Assembly: GCF_002878395.1 (NCBI RefSeq)
Contig: NC_061115.1
Span: 93,897,678 to 93,961,677 of the forward strand
From: Capsicum annuum
Lineage: Eukaryota > Streptophyta > Magnoliopsida > Solanales > Solanaceae
DNA length: 64,000 nt
Direction of reading: 5' to 3'
Both the position numbers and the translations under genes were made by a program. The notes beneath the pieces are model-generated. The model was not told the origin of the DNA. It ran no database searches and was given only the letters and a program-made list of their open reading frames with translations. Of the stretch, positions 45,684-57,570 are shown in pieces; positions within the stretch are counted from its first letter, which is position 1, and the number at the start of each line of letters is the position of its first letter.

Positions 45684-47969
45684 TGTTGATACCTAATTTT
45701 TTCCCTCCCCCATTCTAAATTAATTTTTCAGTTTCTCAATTTTAAATAATAGTAAAATCTTTGTTTAAAATTATTTTAAAATAAGTTCCAAGCCTACCCT
45801 TTGAATTTAAGTGAAATTAATATTTTTGTGTTTAATTATACAAGATCATATAATTACCAGTTAAAGAAAATGCTTTAGAACTTATTCTAAGTGAAAAGTC
45901 TGATTAAATTGCAAATAAACTCTACTCAAGATCGATTGAAAATAAGAAATTGATGACATAATTAGTTTCTTAATTTTTTAAATAAAATAATTATGCTTTA
46001 TTAAATATTTATTTTGAAATTATTGAATTTGAGAAGCTCATTAAATTAATCAGAAGTTTATTTCGTCTCAACCTTGTCCAAATTTATTCAGTTGTTACAA
46101 TTTTATTAATAAAAAATGGATATAATTTCAATGGGACACATTCCCTTTATTAATTTCTAATGACCCAACCCCTTTTTAAATTTATATAACCTAGCCTAAA
46201 CACATAACATCCAGTCGCCCCACTCAAAATGACCCAGCCCAACTCTTTCCTCCGTTTTTTTTACCTGATTGAACCCTGTAAACAATGTTGAACAATCTCC
46301 AAACAAACCCCAGGCAACGTGTACATACACAAAAATAATGATTTCAACCCCATCAACAATAACAACACTTTAACAACAGCAAAACCATCAAACAACAACT
46401 TCAACCAATGTACAACCCGACACCAACCCGGCAACCCATTAAAATCCAAACTCGACGACCCAAACCCGAACAATCCAATGACATCAACTTCAACCAATAA
46501 CAACACGCATTTAGTTTAGCTAAATGACACCTCATCATCCTTCAACATTCCGCGATTCAAGGGGAGTTGTACGATTTTGTACTACTCCCTGTCTCAAATT
46601 TAAAATTACCTTCAAAATTCCCAAAAAACCCCTGAAAAATTCTTATCCCACATCGACAATCAGTCAAGAATTGAGATTTTTAGGTTCCTATATAAACCCC
46701 TCTCTTTTACTATTAGAGGGAATTTTTTTCCAAACCAAAAAGGGGCTAAGAATTCTCTTTACTCAACTAAGATTTTGGATTTTGGTCCCCAGCCTTAGAG
46801 TTCTGAGAATTCTAGCTCGAGTTTCTTTTTTACTATTTTTCAGTCAAGGAAGTTGGTGAATTCATCGTCGACTCGTCATCCCGCTTGGCTGCTTTGGAAT
46901 AGATGAATCCATATTGACCCCATTTCTCACATTTTTCGAGGATTGATTCCATTCCCTATCGAGTCAAGCCTCCTCCAAGGCCAAAAAATAGAGCAAAGTC
47001 ATGAAGAAATGGACTAGAATATAGTAAATAAACATGATATACAGGTGATACACAAGGAAAGAAGTGCTAATACTCAACTGGAGGATCAAAAGGTATGTAT
47101 ATAACTGATTTTCAATCATGTTTACACCAATTATACAGAAAATGTGAAGAGAATGAGCTGTGATATACAATTGATATACACAGTTGAAAGAGGACCCAAA
47201 GTCCATAATTCAAAGCCCAAAGGCTAGACATATTTGAAAATGCACTAGGAAGGAGACCAAATCTCATTTCTTTTCTTCCATTAGTTGCTTGTAATTATTT
47301 TAATTATTTGAATTTAATTTAATTAATCCAGATGAATCTTTGGGGAGCAAGTTTATGTTAAAATGATTCATTTTATTTTAGTTATTTAATATTGATTCCT
47401 CTATTTAAGTAAACTAAAGCTTTCAAAAAATAACCCAATAATCCTCTATATTCTTTCGTAGTTATTAGAAAGTTTTTGAATCCATATTTAGGAGTTTGAA
47501 ATAATCAGTTGTTCAATTATCTCAATTTGGATAAATTGTTAATACATTGACATTTAGTTAATTTCATTACTTTGGAATAAAATAAATGGACAAATTCTAA
47601 TAAATTTTATTCAATTTTCAATAAAATTTTGAATGAATTCAAGATTTTTTCCAAAATAATTTCAAGCTTTTTACCACTTCAGAAAATTTTAAAATTAGCC
47701 AAATAAGTTTAATTCGCTGGAAACCACACTTTATGGATTTTCGAAAGTTCTTAATACCTTCTTTCGAATTTACTTGAATCCTTACCTAGAATCTGGTTAT
47801 TTTTAAAAGGTTTTCTTTCAAAATCTCCCTTTTGAAATGAGTTCTTAATTTTTCTAAATTAAGTGGTGACTCTAAATTATTTTTCAAAGAAAAATCAAGT
47901 AGACTTCTTCTCTTTTATTTGCCACAAAGTTATGAAATGTTTGTGACTTTTTGAAAATGGATCGTAACA
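45684..47969 (+). repeat. 3' LTR of the large element
   Basis: This 2286-bp LTR starts TGTTGATACC and ends GGATCGTAACA. TATA box at 46689-46696. It is the only intact LTR copy of this element in the window. Confidence 0.9.
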
Positions 47970-48133
47970 ATGTATATTCTCCATCATAATTAGGGTAACA
48001 TATGCCCCTACAGTTAATGAAATGGTACGTATATTTCCCTCACACTAATAGTAGGGGCATATGTGTGTCCAAAGTGCGATGGATGATATATACATACCAT
48101 TTATTATAGTTTGTAGTATATTTGTCTCATTTT
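47970..48133. mobile_element. Right part of the MITE split by the large element
   Basis: It begins ATGTA (the target duplication) and runs through CATATGCCCCTAC, GTAGGGGCATATGTGTGT and TTATTATAGTTTGTAGTATA. It matches the right portion of the intact MITE at 48777-48984. Confidence 0.75.
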
Positions 48134-48139
48134 TGTTTT

Positions 48140-48776
48140 ATTTTTTTAATCCAGAATAATCAACCCAAACCCACCATCCAACCTAATAAATTCACTATCC
48201 AATTCGATTTCAGTTAAAACCCAAGAGACGTTTATCTAACAGACGTATTTTTCCATCCCTATAACGATATACACACAAAATAATGTAACACCTACTACTA
48301 CCAATTTTAAAAAACATTAACCCATAATATCAAAAAACAATTTCAAACAAATTGAACCCCCTAGGTTTTAATATTTAGTAAAATTCATCAAAAACACTAC
48401 TCACCATTGGTCATCAAACACCACATAGCCACCGTCTTTGTCGAATCGAGAACACTCCACCGGGGAACCATAGTTGTACCCTTAAATCTGTCCACCTATA
48501 GATTAATCTCCACTCTCTCCAATCAGTAAACACCAACTAGCAATAACGACCAATTACTGTAATTTGACTGAGGTTCCGTTTAAGAAAAAATAGGGAGTAT
48601 CAAATTTAAAACAACAGATAGAGATCGGGCTGAGTTAGTTTGAAATCAGATTCGATGGGTTTATTGGGTTTAACAATGGGTTTGGATTAATTATTTGAGA
48701 TGAAAAAATAACATAAAAAGGAATAAATATACCCCCAAACTATGATAAATTAATTATTTGAGATATAAATTAACAT
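48140..48776. mobile_element. Degenerate inverted-repeat element between two MITE copies
   Basis: The left arm (AATAATCAACCCAAACCCAC...AATTCGATTTCAG, about 48155-48225) is mirrored by the right arm (TGAAATCAGATTCGATGGG...GTTTGGATTAATTATT, about 48640-48700). The centre contains no coding region. The right side ends in a partial second MITE end (AAAAGGAATAAATATACCCC at about 48716) that duplicates the true MITE start 63 bp further on. Confidence 0.5.
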
Positions 48777-48984
48777 AAAAAAAGGAATAAATATACCCCC
48801 AAACTATGATAAATAGTACATATATACCATCTGTTATACTTTGAATACACATATGTTTCTACCGTTAGTGTGAGGAGCATATACATACCATTTCATTAAC
48901 GGTAGGGGCATATGTGTACCCAATATATGATGGAGGATATGTACATACTATTTATAATAGTTTGGGAGTATATTTTTCCTTTTT
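48777..48984. mobile_element. Intact MITE with terminal inverted repeats
   Basis: The left end AAAGGAATAAATATACCCCC is mirrored by the right end GGGAGTATATTTTTCCTTTT. The interior is also largely palindromic (GTAGGGGCATATGTG against CACATATGTTTCTAC). The length is about 208 bp. It belongs to the same family as the split copy at 33723/47970. Confidence 0.8.
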
Positions 48985-49009
48985 ATTTATATTAATAGAT
49001 AATTCAAAT

Positions 49010-49810
49010 AAAAACCCGACCTATTTCTATAGCACCTTACCGTATGGCTCCTGCTGAGCTTAAAGTCTTGAACTCCCATCTCTAAGATCTTTTTAGTAAG
49101 GGTTTCATTAGAGAAAGTGTTTCCCCATGGGGAGCTCCTATTTTGTTTATTAAGAAAAAAGATGGGTCTATACAAATGTGTATTAATTATAGGCAGCTTA
49201 ACAAGGTGATGGTGAAGAACCATTATCCTATGCCTCGTATTGATAATTTATTTGACCAGCTTCAGGGTACAGTTGTATTTTCTAAGATAGATTTGAGGTT
49301 TGGTTATCATCAGTTGAGGATTCAGGCTGAGGATATCCTGAAGACGGCCCTTAGGACCCATTATGATCACTATGAGTTCTTGGTGATGTCTTTTGGGCTG
49401 AATAATGGCCCAGCCATGTTTATGGACTTGATGAACTGTGTGTTCAAACCCTATCTAGACTCCTTTGTTATTATGTTCATTGATGATATTTTTGTGTATT
49501 CGAGGAGTAGTGAAGAGCATGCGCAACACTTGAGGATTGTTCTCCAGGTTTTACGAGAGCATGTGCTTTTTGCCAAATTCTCCAAGTGAGAGGTTTGTCT
49601 TGAGTCGGTGTCATTTCTTGTACATATGGTGGCTATAGTGGGTATTATGGTAGACACGACTAAGATTTCAGTGATTTATGATTGGGCTAGGCCTACGTCT
49701 CCAACTGAGGTTCACAGTTTTATTAGCTTGGCTGATTATTATAGGTGCTTTGTTGAGAGATTCACTACCATATTAGCCCTTATGGCTAAATTAACTCGAA
49801 AGAAAGTTCC
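49010..49810 (+). pseudogene. Chromovirus reverse transcriptase (broken)
   Basis: It starts within a PISIAPYRMAPAELK-type segment. ORF 49143-49589 (148 aa) reads [50 protein letters not shown] and the catalytic [14 protein letters not shown], so both catalytic Asp residues are still encoded. A stop replaces the Cys codon after FAKFSK (49589). The thumb and connection continue in ORF 49608-49817 (ARPTSPTEVHSFISLADYYR). Confidence 0.9.
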
Positions 49811-50580
49811 TTTTTAATGGTCTGAGGAGTGTGAGTTGAGCTTTGGAAAGCTCAAGGATTGTCTCCCTTCAACCTTAGTATTTACTTTTCTAATTGAGGG
49901 GGAGGGATTCACAGTGTTTTGTGATGCATCTGGTGTTTGTCTTGGATTTTTTTGATGTAGCAGGGTCGTTTCATTGCCTATTCTTCTAGATAGCTTAAGG
50001 TGCATAAGTACAACTACCTCACTCATGATTTGGAGTTGGAGGCGGTAGTTTTCGCACTTAAGATTTGGAGGCATTACTTGTATGGTGTGCATTATGAGAT
50101 TTTCACCGATCATTATAGTCTTCAGCATCTTATGGCCCAGTGAGAGCTTAATGCTCGCCAGCATAGGTGGATGGAGTTGCAGAAGGACTATGATATTTTC
50201 ATCTTGTATCATCCAGGTAAGGCGAATATGGTGGTTGATGCCTTGAGCTGCAAGGCAATGAGTATGGGTAATTTGGCATGCATATTAGTTTCTTAAAGGC
50301 CCTTGGGATGGGATATCCAATCCTTAGCCAATTTGATGGTTCACCTTGATATTTCAGATCACGCGAGTATTTTGGCTTATGTGGAAGCGAGGTCCTCCCT
50401 ATTTGAGCAGATTCATGATCGTCAGTTTGAGGATAGTAAGTTATGCCTTCTCCGTGATCAGTTGATGAGTGGTAAGTCTGGGAGACACACTATAGATTCT
50501 GAGGGTATCTTAAGGTTTCAGGGTCGTATTTATGTTCCCCAACTTGATGACTTAATTTAATTGATTTTGCTTGAGGCTCA
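49811..50580 (+). pseudogene. Chromovirus RNase H and integrase zinc-binding region (broken)
   Basis: RNase H is visible as TVFCDASGVCLG (about 49912-49950), [17 protein letters not shown] (50035-50090), [13 protein letters not shown] (50098-50135) and LYHPGKANMVVDALS (50205-50250). ORF 50303-50560 (85 aa) is the linker into integrase, ending GILRFQGRIYVPQLDD. Several stops occur. The minus-strand ORF 49814-50212 is a shadow. Confidence 0.85.
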
Positions 50581-51800
50581 CAACTCTAGATATTCTATTT
50601 ATCTCGGTATGACTAAGATGTATAAAGATTGAGGCAGCTTTATTAATTGGATGGTATGAAAAGAGATGTGGCAGACTTTGTAGCTCGTTCCCTATGTTGT
50701 CAGCAGGTTAAGGCCGAGCATCAGCATCCAGGCGATTTGACTCAGAGGTCCCATTCTTGAGTGGAAATAGGAAAGGGTTACCATGGACTTCATTAGTGGT
50801 TTGTCGCATACTTCCCATGATCATGATGGTATTTGGTTATTGTGTATTGTTTGACCAAGTCGGCATACTGTATTCCCATTCTAATGACCTTCAATGCTGA
50901 GAGATTAGCCTAGATTTATGTTTGAGAGATAGTTTGTCTGTATGGGGTCCCCATGTCTATTATATCAGACCGTGGTTCTGTACTTTACGGTTTTGGAGAG
51001 AATTTTAGGAAGAGTTGGGTACTCTAGTGGATTTGAGTACAACCTTTTATTTGTAGATGGATGGTCAGTCCGAGCAGACTATTTAGGTGCTTGAGGATAT
51101 GCTTCGAGTTTATGTTATGGACTTTGGAGGAAAGTGGGAGAAGCAATTAGTATTGACAGAGTTCACTTACAATAACAATTACCATTTTAGTATTGAGATG
51201 ACACCTTATGAGGCTTTGTACGGTAGGAGATGTTGCTCTCCTATAAGATAGTTTGAGACTTCTGAGGTTAGACCCTGTAGTACAGACTTTCTTCAGGACT
51301 CATTGGATAGCATCAGGTGATTCAGGATAGGCTGAGAGCAACCAAGAGTAGGCAGAAGGCCTACACCAATCATAGACTTTGAGCCTTGAGATTTGGTGTT
51401 GGTGATCATACATTTATTCATATTTCCCCTATGAGAGATGTGATAAGAATTGGGAGGAAGGGTAAGCATAGCCCTCGCTATATTGGTCCTTTTGAGATCC
51501 TCCGTGTAGTTGGCGATGTGGCCTATGAGTTAGCTTTATCTCCAAACTTTGCCGTTTTTTATCTATTTTTTCATGTCTTTATTTTGTAAAAGTATATTCT
51601 AGATCATTCTCATGTACTTAAATGAGACTCGGTCCAGTTAGATGAGCAATTGACCTTTGTGGATGAGCTCATGCTTATTTTAGCTAGTGATGTAAGTCAA
51701 CTACGTTCTAGAGAGATTACAGTAGTCAATGTTCAGTGGAGTCATCGCCTAGTAGAGGAGGCTACTTAGGAGACCGAGAGTGAAATGCGGACCTAGTACC
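50581..51800 (+). pseudogene. Chromovirus integrase, GPY/F module and chromodomain remnant
   Basis: After a degraded zinc finger (HNSRYSIYLGMTKMYKD, 50580-50630), the core is seen as TMDFISGL-like (50780-50810), PMSIISDRGS-like (50950-50980) and EFTYNNNYHFSIEMTPYEALYG (51160-51220). ORF 51386-51589 holds KGKHSPRYIGPFEILRVVG, the GPY/F module. Near 51720-51790 a VQWSHRLVEEAT segment looks like the end of a chromodomain. Stops and frameshifts are frequent. Confidence 0.85.
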
Positions 51801-51873
51801 CTCATTAGTTCGAGGCTTCAGGTATTTTCTTCATCTTTAACTTTCAAGGATGAAAGTTCCTTAGTAGTGGATG

Positions 51874-54800
51874 TGATAATGACCTTTCAGGTCATTGTCT
51901 ATGTTCTTGCTTATTTTCACTGATAGAGCTTCTACATAGCTGCCCCAAGTCATTAGTGACTGCCTGGAACTGATAGTTTGGTTACCTGGTAGTTCATTTG
52001 TTTTTTAGAACTACTTTTCCAATTTGAAGTATTTGTTTTTTCTAATTGATCACCAGGCAAAAACATTAGTAAAATGACCTTAAATGCAAAATCCAACTTC
52101 ACCAACGCATCCAACTTCACCAACGCATCTAAAATATCAAAATCTATGTGGTTACATATGTCATTTGCTCAAAATAGACTCTGGATGTATCTCGAGGCAT
52201 TGGTCGAAGCTCAAAACCAAGTTCCAAGCTTTAGCCTTAGCCTGGCTTAGAGAGAAATACCACGATTACGGTAGGTGAGGTTCAAATATGTGAATAGTAA
52301 TTGCGACCAAGCGGGGTATGCAATTGCGCTACCCGAGGCTTGGGCAGGGCCTATATAAATAGTGTCTTACCTAAACATTTGGCCATTTATGCCTCCCTCT
52401 TGAGCTCTAACCCTAATAGAGTGAGAAATCTTCAAGTGAGTCTTGTGGGTTGATTAGCTGCTTGAATAACTTGTGTAATCCATTTTGCTACAAATCAAAG
52501 GTAAGATTCCTTCTATTTTGGTGTTAGTTTCTTGATTTCTAGATCCAAAACCCCTAAGTCTTTGAGGCTCAATTATAGCCACAAATGTGATTGATTTACT
52601 CAAATTTCTTGAGGGTTATAGCTCCTTAATGATAGTTGAGCAATGGGTTGGTCTCGAAAACTTATTTTCTAAAGGTGGGACCCACTGGTGATTTGGTGTC
52701 ATTTTGTACCCATTGCACAATGGCGCCATAATGGGTATTATCATTCTTCTATTAATGCTAGGATTATGTTGTTGATAGTTTGGCTTGTTGAAAAAGCTTC
52801 AAGAAAAGAGAAGGCAAAACTCGTTGGTTCGTGTGCAATTTGGACTCAAGGTAGGTTAGGCTTACTTGTAGTTAGATTGAGATTAATTTTAATATAATCA
52901 TGATATCTTGTGAGATTGGGCGGGGTCTTAGATGATAAATGAGTGAATGATGATCTTGGGATTAGTTGATCCTCGTAGGCTATTAAACTTGTAAAATATG
53001 ATTCTTGTCTATAGCCTAGAACCTTGGATAGTTCTACTTGTAGTTTCATGAATAGTATGAGAATACTTTAGTTGCTCTAGTAGAGAAGAATGATGTTGTT
53101 GACTAACCTTAAGAGTATGTTGACCTAGACATGACTAGTTATGAATTGGCCTTAGTGTTTACGGTGACTTAGAAAGGATACTTGAAAAAGATTTTTCCTT
53201 ATAGGCTTAGTAAAGATTGATAAGCCCTTATGGTGTAATTTAGATAAAATAGACTAATTCCAGGTAGAAGTTTGTCATATAGAAGTGAACTTAGGAATTA
53301 TGGATAGTTAGGAGTGGGGCTTGACCTACCTTAAGCTTGAACTATGTAATTCTTTTGTGGCCTAGATACATGAGGAACTTCTAAGTTACGTTATTGATGT
53401 TATAATGGTTAAACCCAGTTGTTGGTTATGCATGTGGTCGATGGTTGGATAATGTGTATACTTGATTGATTATCTTGTTGTCATGATATGGATAGCCTTG
53501 AAAAGTATTGTAAATTGAACCTATGGTTATGCTATAGCTTGGATTATTGATGAGTTCACCAAGTGAACCTCTAATTATGTTACCACTCTTTCAATGACCC
53601 AAGCCTAATGATTAATCTAATGTATGTGAAGGATTTTCCTCTGGATTTAGTATTTTGAAAAATGGGAGAAAAGGAGGCATCTATAAAGCATGCACTTGAC
53701 TTATTATTGACTTGATAATAAACATATTAACTTGGAAAAGAGGTGATTGCATATATCATTTTGATACTCATGCTCATGCATCTACTTATATTATGTAGTG
53801 ATGATTAATAGTAAAGTACGATGTTATGTGTTACCTTACATCACTTATACTCCATCATTGTGGGTTGTATATGCTTATTGATTTGACTACATATGTATGT
53901 GTATATCATTGTCTTAAAATATGTGTTAATGATGTTATGATGATGCCTAGTGAATCTGGAGGATATAATGATGTTATGATAATGCCTAGTGCATCCGGGG
54001 GATATAATAATGTCATGATGATGCCTGCTGAATCCGAAAGATATAATGATGTTATGATGATGTCGTGTGAATCTGCAAGATATAATGATATTATGATGAT
54101 GCTTGGTGAATCTGGAGGATATAATGATGTTATGATAATGCTGGGTGAATTCAGAGAATATAATGATGTTATGATATTCTCGCTGAATCCAGAAGAGTTA
54201 ATAATGATATGATAATTTTATGTGTGGAAAGTATATATATGTATACATGTTTATATGTGAGGCTATGCCGTGTGTGGCTAAACCCGTTTGTGCGCTTGGG
54301 ACATGATGTCTTCTTTAGTAAATTGTTATCCATTCTTTGTCATTAATCACTAGTTAAGAGGTGTGACCCTTGTTAACTCTAATTAGTAACTAGAAGTAGA
54401 TTATTCCGAGTATCGAGTTAAGGCTAATTGAAATGTATAATCTTGTATAGAACTAAGGTCTCACCTAGCAAATCTACTTGACTTGGATAAATGGTTATGT
54501 TATGGAATTTTGCCTAGTAAAGTGGCTTATGTGATAACTAGTTGTCTCTAATAAATGGCTATGACTTGTAGGCTAGAAGCCCAGTGAACTAGTAGGTGTA
54601 CCTTAGTTAGCTAAAATATGGAAACTAGTCCTTAAGGTTATGACATGCTCAATTATAATGAGCTAGTATTGTATGATGAGTGGTTAAGTTGACATCTAGC
54701 ATGTGATGTTGTGGTGACTTAATTGATGACTTATATAATTAGGAGGCTAACTAGAAAATGGCTTTGAGATGGGTGAATAAATAATAGTTTTGGTAACTTG

Positions 54801-55911
54801 TAGCTTTTCCTTATCCATTGATTGGTAAACTATTAGACTTGCAAACTAGTGGCTCATGTAAATAGAGGTTAGCTATTATAGGCTAGATATGAAGTTTATT
54901 AAGATTAAATAACTATATACCATGTTATGGTGATATGGGCTTCGTTATGTCAAATTGTGGTATTGATGATGATTGTATACCTCGGTAAGAGGCCATGGCA
55001 GGAATGTACAACTCGTGGCTTTGGTCAGTTGCTTGTGTAGTTGTGCCTTGATATGTTGATGGATTGATCTTTTGGTGTACTCTCTGGTGGTATGGGACGC
55101 CATGACAAGTTCTTTGTTTGTCTTCCTTGAGTGTACTTACCAGCGGTATGGGACGTCGTGGTAAGTTCTTTTGCTTCATACTCTAATAATAGTAGTTTTG
55201 TTTATTATGGTAATTACATGATTGTTATTGTATATATGCGGCTTTATTCTTCCAGAGTGATTACTTATGTTGTATGAAAGTTATGGTATATGTGGATATG
55301 AAATGGTGTACTCTTGTTATAGTTTATTTGTTATTTAGATAGTGATATCGAAGAAGATCAGGTTTAATTTTGTACCTTGACTTTAAGTTATTGTGTTACT
55401 CTATATCGTCCTTATATTACAATTTAGCTCAGTCGACTGATGATGCCTACTGAGTATCCGTGTTTTGGTACACATGCTACAGTTCTGTACCATTTTAGTG
55501 CAGACTTGAGTTCTAGTTGCCACTGTTGAGTCTAGATCTTGCGGTGTTGATCATCAGGAGATAGGGTGAGCTCTTGGAGTTTGAGTTTCCCTTTGTCCCT
55601 TCTATTCTTATTCTGTCTTTCGTATTTGACATGAATGTATAAGACTATTTAAGACTATTAGACATTGTGTTGTAATTTTTATTTTCGAATGAAGAGATGC
55701 TCTTATACTAATACTATCAGGTCATGGGACTGGTATTTTAATGTTAGTTGTTTCTTTATGGAATGTCGTTATTATATTGTGTTCCCATATAGTGTCCATA
55801 TTGGACATTCCGACCAAGGTAACCCATTGCATTAGCTTCGGGTTACAGTGATGGCTTACCTACTATGGGTTATGATAGGTGCTATCATGACTCAGAAGTC
55901 GGGTCATGACA
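51874..55911 (+). repeat. 3' LTR (4 kb) of the truncated chromovirus
   Basis: It starts TGATAATGACCTTTCAGG and ends GGGTCATGACA, much like the solo LTR at 498-2941. The upstream TTCCTTAGTAGTGGATG is a degraded polypurine tract. It contains a 39-bp minisatellite (53934-54206). No host gene is evident in its 4 kb. ORFs at 52084-53049, 53826-54212 and 54925-55179 are LTR sequence. Confidence 0.85.
53934..54206 (+). repeat. Seven 39-bp tandem repeats in the 4-kb LTR
   Basis: Units start every 39 bp from 53934 with GTTATGATGATGCCTAGTGA and end GGATATAATGAT, diverging towards the right. Because 39 is a multiple of three, the array stays open in one frame and gives a false 128-codon ORF. Confidence 0.9.
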
Positions 55912-57570
55912 AAATTGGCAAGCTTTGCATCTTCTAGCATAGTCCAAGCTATCTTTCACCATCATTTCCCAATAATATTCCATCCTTTTAATGTGAAATA
56001 GAGCTTCGGTCTAGACTTATGAGATCCACAAACTCCAAGTGCGCTTCTTACAATTCTTAAATTGCTTCTTTCTCTCCCAAAAAATGTTAGATTACTCCTT
56101 AAAATGATTTTCTATACAGCGTACCTTTGTAGTAAATAAAGAGAGGTGCACGATGGTGGATGTTCATCATTCTTCTTGGATCCTCTAGAAGTATCCCATA
56201 ATATAAGTAGTCAATGATAGGTTGTCGCCAATCTTCTTTTACAGCTTCAGACACGACGACGAGGTGCTCAAACTTACTTTCTACATCTTCATCCTCACTC
56301 AGTGGTGGTACTACCCATTCTTGGAGGATAGTAACTCATGTCTAATTCAGAAAAGTTAGGGTTGAGGCCAAGGCATCTAGGGCATCGTCTTTCTTATTTT
56401 CTTTTCTTAGCACATGCTGTAGGGTTATTCTCTAAGCCATCCTATCAACTTTTGAGCATAATCATGATATGGACGTAGCTCAGGCTTTATGACTTTATAG
56501 CTTCCCAAGAGTTTCTTGATCACTAATTGAGAGTCACCAAAGACTTGTAATTATAGTTATTTCATATCAACCTCCATCTCAAGTCCAAGTATTAACACTT
56601 GATATTCAACAACATTATTAGAGTAATGGTTTGTCAGGGTAAAAGAGTATGGGTTGACCTCTCCTTGTGGAGTGAAAAACACCACACCAACACCAGCTCA
56701 ACCTCTATGTGCGGCACCATAAAAGTATATCTTCCATGGAGGTCTAATTCAATAACCATTACATCTTTATCAGGAAGTTCATTGGTCAATTACCAATCAT
56801 CAGGTATTGGGTGGTCTACCAAGTAGTCTACTAATGACTGGTCCTTTACTACCTTTTGGAGAACATACACAATCTCAAAATATTTATATTAAAGGTACCA
56901 CATTGCTAGTCGATTCCTAAGGACTGGTTTTGTCATCACAAACTTGATGGGATTTGCCCTAGACACAAGACAAATGACATGATCCTGAAAGTAGTGTTTC
57001 ACATTTTAGATTGAGAAGCCAATGCCAAAGAAAACTCTTCGATTGGAGAATAATTTAGCTCATTCGGTGTCATTATTCTGCTTAGTTAGTAAAGAGAGTT
57101 TTCTTTGCCTTCACTATTTTCTTGAGCCAGTAGTGCTCCAAATAACCTTTCTTGCACTGTGATATATAGTATCAATGGTTTCCTAGGTATGGGCACTATA
57201 AGAACCAGAGGCTTCATCAAGTATGATTTGATACTTTCAAAGGCCTTACTACAAGCTTGGTCCCATTCAAAATGAACATTTTTTTTCATGAGACAGCTAA
57301 ATGGTTGACATTCTATGGATAGGTTCGAGATGAACCTCCTGAAATATGCTAGCCTCCCTTGAAGGATCTTTAAATCATGAATATATTGAGGCTCGGGTAT
57401 CTTTAAACTTACATCAACTTGGCCTGATCAATTTCAATTCCTCAGTGTCGTACAATATAGCCAAGAAGCTTTCCAAAAATAACTCGTAAGGCATATTTCA
57501 GTTGATTCATCCTAAGTTGAGATCTTCTGAGCAACACAAATACCATTCTTAGGTCTTTAAAGTGGTCGTT
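55912..57570 (-). pseudogene. Tat-lineage Gypsy fragment: RT, RNase H, second RNase H, integrase start
   Basis: Read on the minus strand from 57570: RT C-terminal part (DLRMVFVLLRRSQLRMNQLK and FGKLLGYIVRH, 57560-57450); connection and RNase H (ORF 57289-57086, FEWDQACSKAFESIKSYLMK and PLILYITVQERLFGALLA); then a second RNase H-like stretch (VFGDSQLVIKKLLGSYKV, about 56540-56490); then a short integrase N-terminal part near 55990-55920. Two consecutive RNase H domains are a hallmark of the Tat/Ogre group. Many stops. It is cut at 55911/55912 by the end of another element's LTR and at 57570 by a third LTR. Confidence 0.8.

Larger units (their letters stand above)
33767..47969 (+). mobile_element. 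Large non-coding LTR element (LARD-like, Ogre/Tat-type primer site), TSD ATGTA
   Basis: The 3' LTR is 45684-47969. The 5' LTR is split: its first roughly 100 bp (33767-33871) and its rest (38655-40413) are separated by later insertions. A primer site follows at 40414, and a polypurine tract (GGGAAGGGGCAG) precedes the 3' LTR. The 5.3-kb internal region has no gag or pol similarity but two long tandem arrays. Its flanks are the two halves of one MITE and share ATGTA. The element must have depended on proteins supplied in trans, probably by a Tat/Ogre relative. The start at 33767 is blurred by a short TA expansion. Confidence 0.8.
49010..55911 (+). mobile_element. 5'-truncated Ty3/Gypsy chromovirus with a 4-kb 3' LTR
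   Basis: The element begins abruptly inside the RT N-terminus (49010), lacks 5' LTR, gag and protease, and continues through RT, RNase H, integrase and chromodomain to a 3' LTR ending at 55911. It lies next to a MITE end on the left and a Tat fragment on the right. The 3' target duplication would be AAAAT (55912-55916) but cannot be checked because the 5' end is missing. Confidence 0.9.

Noticed and set aside
44906..45718. Gag-like gene in the large element
   Set aside because: Three overlapping short ORFs in different frames, with no zinc knuckle or capsid motif.
53826..54212. 128-codon ORF with a repeated MMMPSESGGYNDV-like unit
   Set aside because: It is the translation of a 39-bp minisatellite within an LTR; it stays open only because 39 is divisible by three.
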